In this document: one piece after another, positions 17,033 through 20,658 of the stretch
How positions within the stretch are numbered: the stretch's first letter is position 1
Layout of the letters: the number at the start of each line of letters is the position of its first letter
DNA from: an uncultured Eubacteriales bacterium
GTDB lineage: Bacteria; Bacillota; Clostridia; Monoglobales; Monoglobaceae
Reading direction: 5' to 3'
NCBI GenBank assembly: GCA_900552305.1
Contig: URZD01000010.1
Span: 1 to 20,658 of the forward strand
Length of the DNA: 20,658 nucleotides
The notes under the pieces: model-generated
The model's input: only the letters and a program-made list of their open reading frames with translations
The model's database searches: none
What the model was told of the DNA's origin: nothing
Made by a program: the position numbers and the translations under genes

Positions 17033-17033
17033 T

Positions 17034-17072
17034 TTTTCAGCAGTAATATTCATTTACTTTTCAGCCGTAATA
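17034..17072. repeat. Direct repeat in the AraC-GH2 control region
   Basis: TTTTCAGCAGTAATA (17034-17048) and TTTTCAGCCGTAATA (17058-17072) match at 14 of 15 bases with a 24-bp period. AraC-family proteins bind paired direct half-sites. The left copy lies just upstream of the AraC-type promoter -35, and the right copy overlaps the putative GH2 core promoter. Binding is inferred. Confidence 0.6.
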
Positions 17073-17081
17073 CCGTACAAT
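17053..17081 (+). promoter_or_regulatory. Putative promoter of the GH2 glycosidase gene
   Basis: TTTACT (17053-17058) and TACAAT (17076-17081) are 17 bp apart. The hexamers are weaker than those of the other promoters here, consistent with a need for activation. The direct repeat covers the spacer and the upstream side. Confidence 0.5.
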
Positions 17082-17113
17082 AAAATCAAAAAGCGAAAGG
17101 AAGAATTTTGGAA

Positions 17114-18859
17114 ATGAATATACCGAGAAACGAATACCCACGACCGCAGCTTGTCCGCCGCGGCTGGACAAACCTTAACGGCGAGTGGGAGTTTGAAATT
17201 GACAACGGAAAAAGCGGTATTGACCGCAAATTTTTTGAACGCAGTACGCTTGACGGCAAAATTACAGTTCCGTTCTGCCCCGAAAGCGAGCTTTCCGGCA
17301 TCGGAAGCAAGGATTTTATGGACTGCGTATGGTACAGACGCGAGTTTGAAATTCCCGAATACGCAAAGGGCAGGCAGCTGATTCTGCACTTCGGCGCGGT
17401 TGACTATCATGCAATAGTATACGTCAACGGCGCACTTGTCGGCGAACATAAGGGCGGCTACACCGGCTTCAGCTTTGACATCACAAAATATCTGAAGGAC
17501 AGCGGCAACTTTATTACTCTGTGCGCATTTGACAACGTTCGCTCCGCCAACCAACCCGCCGGCAAGCAATCCCACAAATACTACTCCCACGGCTGCTTCT
17601 ATACCCGCACAACCGGAATATGGCAAACGGTATGGCTTGAAGCGGTCGACAAAATACATATCAAAAACATCCGCGCGGTAGCGGACATCGACACCCCAAG
17701 CGTAAACCTTACTGTAAAGCTGTCCGAGTACGCCCCCGACACCATCGTCTGCGCAAAAGCGCTCTGGAACGGCAAATGCGTGGGCGAAGGCTCTGTTCGC
17801 GCATTTTCCTCCTGTGCCGTGCTTGACATCAGACTTTCGGAAAAACACCTTTGGAAGCTCGGCGAGGGCAACCTCTATGACCTTGAGCTGTGTGTAAGCC
17901 GCGGCGGCAAGGTTTGCGACGAGGTTACAAGTTACTTCGGACTGCGCAGCGTTGCGCTTGAGGGCAAAAAATTCACCCTCAACGGCGAGCCTGTATTCGG
18001 CCGCTGGGTACTTGATCAGGGTTTTTATCCCGACGGAATCTACACCGCGCCGACAGACGAGGCTCTGAAAAACGACATTCTTTATTCCATGCAGCTCGGC
18101 TTTAACGGCGCAAGGCTTCATGAGAAAATTTTTGAGGAACGTTTCCTCTACCATGCCGACAAGCTCGGCTACATGGTATGGGGCGAACACGCCAACTGGC
18201 AGCTCGACATATCCGACGCGGGACAGATTCGGCATTTCCTCCCCGAGTGGATTGAGTCCGTGGAGCGTGATTTCAGTCATCCGTCAATCATAGGCTGGTG
18301 TCCGTTCAACGAAACCTGGGACAGAGAAGGCAGAGAGCAGGATAACTCGGTACTTTTGAACGTATACCTTGTCACAAAGGCTCTCGACCCGACACGACCG
18401 GTAATCGACACAAGCGGCAACTTTCATGTTCTGACCGACATTTTTGACGTACACGACTATGAGCAGAACCCCGAAAAGTTCCGTTCATATTACGAAAAAA
18501 TCAGCGAAGGCATTGTAAATGACGGAATCAACAGAAATCCGCACCTTAAACACCGCCAGACCTATGACGGAGTTTTGCCGGTATTCGTCAGCGAGTATGG
18601 CGGAATACGCTGGACCGATAAGGCATCGGACGGCTGGGGCTACGGCGAGGCTCCGAAAACCCGCGAGGAATTTATCGACCGCTACCGCGGTCTTACGGAC
18701 GCACTGCTTGACAATCCCGAAATAATGGGCTTTTGCTACACTCAGCTCTATGATGTCGAGCAGGAAATAAACGGTCTTATGACCTACGAAAGACAATTCA
18801 AGTTCGACCCCGACATCTTCAAAGAAATCAACACGCGCAAGGCGGCAATAGAGAAATAG
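17114..18859 (+). CDS. Glycoside hydrolase family 2 protein (beta-galactosidase/beta-glucuronidase-like)
   Basis: The product is 581 residues. An N-terminal sugar-binding jelly-roll domain (about 1-170) includes V-Y-V-N-G and the Y-T-R-T-T-G-I-W-Q-T-V-W-L-E motif. An Ig-like sandwich (about 175-270) and a TIM barrel (about 275-581) follow. The barrel shows G-F-N-G-A-R-L-H and H-P-S-I-I-G-W-C-P-F-N-E, whose Glu400 is the expected acid/base, and V-F-V-S-E-Y-G-G, whose Glu494 is the expected nucleophile. So it should be an active retaining exo-glycosidase. With no signal peptide it acts in the cytoplasm on imported oligosaccharides. The ATG at 17114 fits AAAGGAAG (17096-17103) better than the TTG at 17108. 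The divergent AraC-type gene is its likely regulator. GH2 holds beta-galactosidases, glucuronidases, mannosidases and others; the substrate cannot be fixed from motifs here. Confidence 0.92.
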   Translation: MNIPRNEYPRPQLVRRGWTNLNGEWEFEIDNGKSGIDRKFFERSTLDGKITVPFCPESELSGIGSKDFMDCVWYRREFEIPEYAKGRQLILHFGAVDYHAIVYVNGALVGEHKGGYTGFSFDITKYLKDSGNFITLCAFDNVRSANQPAGKQSHKYYSHGCFYTRTTGIWQTVWLEAVDKIHIKNIRAVADIDTPSVNLTVKLSEYAPDTIVCAKALWNGKCVGEGSVRAFSSCAVLDIRLSEKHLWKLGEGNLYDLELCVSRGGKVCDEVTSYFGLRSVALEGKKFTLNGEPVFGRWVLDQGFYPDGIYTAPTDEALKNDILYSMQLGFNGARLHEKIFEERFLYHADKLGYMVWGEHANWQLDISDAGQIRHFLPEWIESVERDFSHPSIIGWCPFNETWDREGREQDNSVLLNVYLVTKALDPTRPVIDTSGNFHVLTDIFDVHDYEQNPEKFRSYYEKISEGIVNDGINRNPHLKHRQTYDGVLPVFVSEYGGIRWTDKASDGWGYGEAPKTREEFIDRYRGLTDALLDNPEIMGFCYTQLYDVEQEINGLMTYERQFKFDPDIFKEINTRKAAIEK

Positions 18860-18875
18860 AATACTTTTTCTCTCC

Positions 18876-18910
18876 GCGGCAGAACCGGCATCGGTTCTGC
18901 CGCAATTTTT
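18876..18910 (+). terminator. Rho-independent terminator after the GH2 gene
   Basis: GCGGCAGAACCG (18876-18887) pairs perfectly with CGGTTCTGCCGC (18892-18903) around GCAT, followed by AATTTTTATTTTTT. It starts 17 bp after the stop codon. Confidence 0.93.
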
Positions 18911-18980
18911 ATTTTTTAGGGGAAGTGTCACTCACCATTGACAATTCAACAAGTTTTTTGTTTTGAGTTCTATGTTTTTC

Positions 18981-19009
18981 TTGACATCCGCTGCATTTTT
19001 ATATATAAT
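18981..19009 (+). promoter_or_regulatory. Promoter of the Fur-family/zinc lipoprotein operon
   Basis: TTGACA (18981-18986) and TATAAT (19004-19009) are both full consensus and exactly 17 bp apart. Transcription should start near 19016, inside the Fur-type box. Confidence 0.9.
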
Positions 19010-19013
19010 GAAT

Positions 19014-19030
19014 TTGAGAGTAATTCTCAA
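19014..19030. promoter_or_regulatory. Fur/Zur-type operator
   Basis: TTGAGAGTAATTCTCAA spans 19014-19030. Its core TGAGAGT-A-ATTCTCA has the 7-1-7 form of Fur-family boxes, with one mismatch between arms. It begins 4 bp after the -10 and covers the likely start point, so a bound metalloregulator would block transcription. Autoregulation by the Fur-family protein encoded next is the natural inference. Confidence 0.75.
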
Positions 19031-19062
19031 TTTTATCGTAAATTTTACAGAAGGTAATAAAA

Positions 19063-19488
19063 ATGGCATCATATCATACAATACAAAAAAGACTTTTGAT
19101 TGACTTTATGACCGAAAACTGCGATTCATCCTTTACCGTTGACGAGCTTGCCGAGCGCATACGCAAAAAATACCCCGACTGCGCCCCGGGAAAAAGTACG
19201 CTTTATCGGCTTATAACAAAGCTGACCGAGGACGGCAGCGTAAAGCGCATGACGCAGGGCGGCGGGCGCAGCGCTGTCTATCAGATAGCGGCGGGAGGAC
19301 ACTGCGATTCGCATCTGCATATGAAATGCACAAAATGCGGAAGGCTTTTGCACATGGACGACTTTGAATCTGCGCGGCTGCTTATGCAGATTATGCAGCA
19401 AAGCGGCTTTACCGTTGACGAGGGCAAAACCGTGCTTTACGGTCACTGCAGCGACTGCAAGCCGCAATGCAATTTTAAAAGGAGCTGA
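19063..19488 (+). CDS. zur: Fur-family metalloregulator, probably Zur
   Basis: The 141-residue protein has the Fur-family layout. A winged helix-turn-helix covers about residues 7-75 (F-T-V-D-E-L-A-E-R-I and K-S-T-L-Y-R-L-I-T-K-L). A C-terminal metal-binding dimerisation domain begins at H80-C-D-S-H-L-H. Cys89-x-x-Cys92 and Cys129-x-x-Cys132 form the structural zinc site, and His84, His86, His97 and His128 are candidate regulatory ligands. The ATG at 19063 follows AGAAGG (19049-19054) at 8 bp. The gene sits 6 bp before a zinc-binding lipoprotein gene and behind a Fur-type box. This makes a zinc-responsive repressor (Zur) more likely than iron Fur or peroxide-sensing PerR. Metal specificity is inferred from the neighbour only. 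Confidence 0.88.
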   Translation: MASYHTIQKRLLIDFMTENCDSSFTVDELAERIRKKYPDCAPGKSTLYRLITKLTEDGSVKRMTQGGGRSAVYQIAAGGHCDSHLHMKCTKCGRLLHMDDFESARLLMQIMQQSGFTVDEGKTVLYGHCSDCKPQCNFKRS

Positions 19489-19494
19489 GCTTGA

Positions 19495-20658
19495 TTGACA
19501 AAAAGACTGACAGCCGCAATTCTTGCGTGCCTGATGTGCGTTATGCTTTTATCCGCCTGTACAGCCGACACTTCCGAAGGACAAACCGCGGCGGACGGAA
19601 AGCCGACCGTTATGTGTACGGTTTTTCCTGTGTATGACTGGGTAAAAAACATTACCCGCGGCAGCGGCAAATTCGATGTGCGCCTTCTTACTGCAAACGG
19701 CGGAGATTTGCACAGCTTTCAGCCGTCGGCAAAGGATATTGCGGATATAAAAAATTCCGAACTGTTTGTATATATCGGCGGAAACTCCGACCAATGGGCG
19801 GACGATATTGCCGACGAGTCACCGCAGCTTACCTCGCTGCGGCTCTTTGACGTACTCGGCGATTCTCTTGCGGAGGAAAACAACGATAACACCGCCGTCA
19901 GCCACTCGCACGGCGGCACAAGCCATATACACGCCGATCCCGCCGAGCCTGACGGCAACCATACGCATGACGAGCATATTGATGACAACAACACGCATGA
20001 TGAACATACTGATGACGTTTACAGTCATGACAGGCATGATGACAGCCATACACATGATGAACACAGCCACAACGAACACGCCGACGGCGACCATACGCAT
20101 AATATACACAGCCATGACGGTCACGCCGACGAAAAGGAATATGACGAGCATATATGGCTTTCGCTGCGGCTTGCAGAAAAATCGGTTACGGCGCTGCGTG
20201 ACGAGCTTATCGCACTTGACCCCGAAAACGAAAAAATCTACACGGCGAACGCCGCGGAGTATATCGCCGCACTGCAAAGCCTTGACAATGAGTACACGGC
20301 AGCGACTGAATGCTCGCGCGACAAAACGGTAATTCTTGCCGACCGTTTTCCGTTTTTGTATCTTATGCAAGATTACGGAATAACCTGCTACGCCGCGTTT
20401 CCCGGCTGCACCTCCGATACGGCGGCGAGCTTTTCGACCGTTGTCTATCTTATCGAGCGGCTTAACGAGCATAAAAAGAGCGCCGTTCTTATTCTTGAAG
20501 GCTCCAACCAATCGGTTGCGGAAACGGTAATCGCCGACAGCACGCAAAAGGGTGCGGCTGTCGAAGTCATAAATTCGTGCCAGTCGGTCACGGCGCGGGA
20601 TATACAAAGCGGCGCAAGCTACCTTGATATAATGCGGAGCAACCTTAACGCGTTGAAA
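19495..20658 (+). CDS. znuA: Zinc-binding lipoprotein of an ABC transporter, ZnuA/AdcA-like (3' end outside window)
   Basis: The start is TTG at 19495, fixed by an in-frame TGA at 19492-19494 and AAAAGGAG (19477-19484) 10 bp upstream. A lipoprotein signal ends L-L-S-A-C with Cys22 as lipidation site. The cluster A-I fold is seen in V-M-C-T-V-F-P-V-Y-D-W-V, then G-G-D-L-H-S-F-Q-P-S (His73, likely zinc ligand) and D-E-H-I-W-L-S-L (His219, second ligand). Between them lies a very long His/Asp loop, residues 137-218, with about 21 His. The second lobe reads A-D-R-F-P-F-L-Y-L-M-Q-D-Y-G-I, where many ZnuA proteins have a third His, so the site may be completed differently. The frame is open to the window end at 388 residues, close to full length. 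Membrane permease and ATPase genes would be expected just to the right. It should capture zinc outside the membrane. Confidence 0.9.
   Translation, partial: MTKRLTAAILACLMCVMLLSACTADTSEGQTAADGKPTVMCTVFPVYDWVKNITRGSGKFDVRLLTANGGDLHSFQPSAKDIADIKNSELFVYIGGNSDQWADDIADESPQLTSLRLFDVLGDSLAEENNDNTAVSHSHGGTSHIHADPAEPDGNHTHDEHIDDNNTHDEHTDDVYSHDRHDDSHTHDEHSHNEHADGDHTHNIHSHDGHADEKEYDEHIWLSLRLAEKSVTALRDELIALDPENEKIYTANAAEYIAALQSLDNEYTAATECSRDKTVILADRFPFLYLMQDYGITCYAAFPGCTSDTAASFSTVVYLIERLNEHKKSAVLILEGSNQSVAETVIADSTQKGAAVEVINSCQSVTARDIQSGASYLDIMRSNLNALK
19903..20151 (+). repeat. Coding repeat: His/Asp-rich metal-binding loop of ZnuA
   Basis: Imperfect short units based on THDEH, SHDxH and DDxHTHDEH recur through about 82 codons, giving CATGATGAACA-type DNA repeats. 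Such loops in ZnuA-type proteins are thought to collect zinc. The length here is large for the family. Confidence 0.8.

Noticed and set aside
17054..18280. 408-codon reverse-strand open frame antisense to the GH2 gene
   Set aside because: It runs against a glycosidase with both catalytic Glu residues in place; its own sequence shows no domain.
18938..18943. Extra TTGACA upstream of zur
   Set aside because: No matching -10 at 16-18 bp; the promoter at 18981-19009 is complete.
19903..20151. Possible CRISPR or tandem repeat array
   Set aside because: The repeats are short, imperfect and in-frame codons for His and Asp; there are no regular spacers.
19766..20332. Forward Thr/Met-rich open frame overlapping znuA
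   Set aside because: It is znuA read out of frame; the true frame has a lipobox and zinc ligands.
19819..20607. Reverse-strand open frame opposite znuA, with Met/Val-rich repeats
   Set aside because: The repeats are the antisense of His/Asp codons in the znuA loop.

Overview
The window looks like chromosome from a low-to-middling GC Gram-positive bacterium of the Clostridia type. This is inferred from the purine-rich ribosome binding sites, TTG and GTG starts, TTGACA/TATAAT promoters with extended -10 elements, SLH-domain surface proteins, a Fur-type regulator paired with a zinc-binding lipoprotein, and AT-rich intergenic DNA. No species can be named from the sequence alone.

Layout. (1) Positions 1-348 carry the 3' end of an SLH-domain surface protein whose reading frame appears broken. 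(2) Positions 465-15020 form one apparent operon of about 14.5 kb. A strong promoter whose -10 box lies inside a 12-bp perfect inverted repeat drives a TetR-family regulator. Its stop overlaps the GTG start of a 2393-residue secreted protein built of Ig-like modules. After a 17-bp gap comes a 2204-residue secreted protein ending in three SLH domains, and then two hairpins, the second a good terminator. The first giant has no visible anchor and the second has one, so a regulated two-protein surface assembly is the best candidate here for an undescribed system. (3) Positions 15011-15848 are gene-poor. They hold a decayed reverse-strand gene joining a replication-type helix-turn-helix to an InlB-like repeat, plus two terminators and a short peptide remnant. 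(4) A tRNA-Glu(UUC) lies on the reverse strand with its own promoter and terminator. (5) A divergent pair follows: an AraC-family regulator (reverse) and a GH2 glycosidase (forward) share a 141-bp control region with a direct repeat. (6) At the right end, a Fur-family regulator (Zur-like) and a zinc-binding lipoprotein (ZnuA-like, cut by the window edge) form an operon with a Fur-type box just after the -10.

How they may work together. The TetR protein probably represses its own operon and so the two giants. The AraC protein probably controls the glycosidase. The Zur-like protein probably represses zinc uptake, including its own gene. These three units look independent. The long open frames antisense to the giant genes, the glycosidase and znuA are treated as composition shadows. 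All function calls come from reading the sequence; no database search was run.
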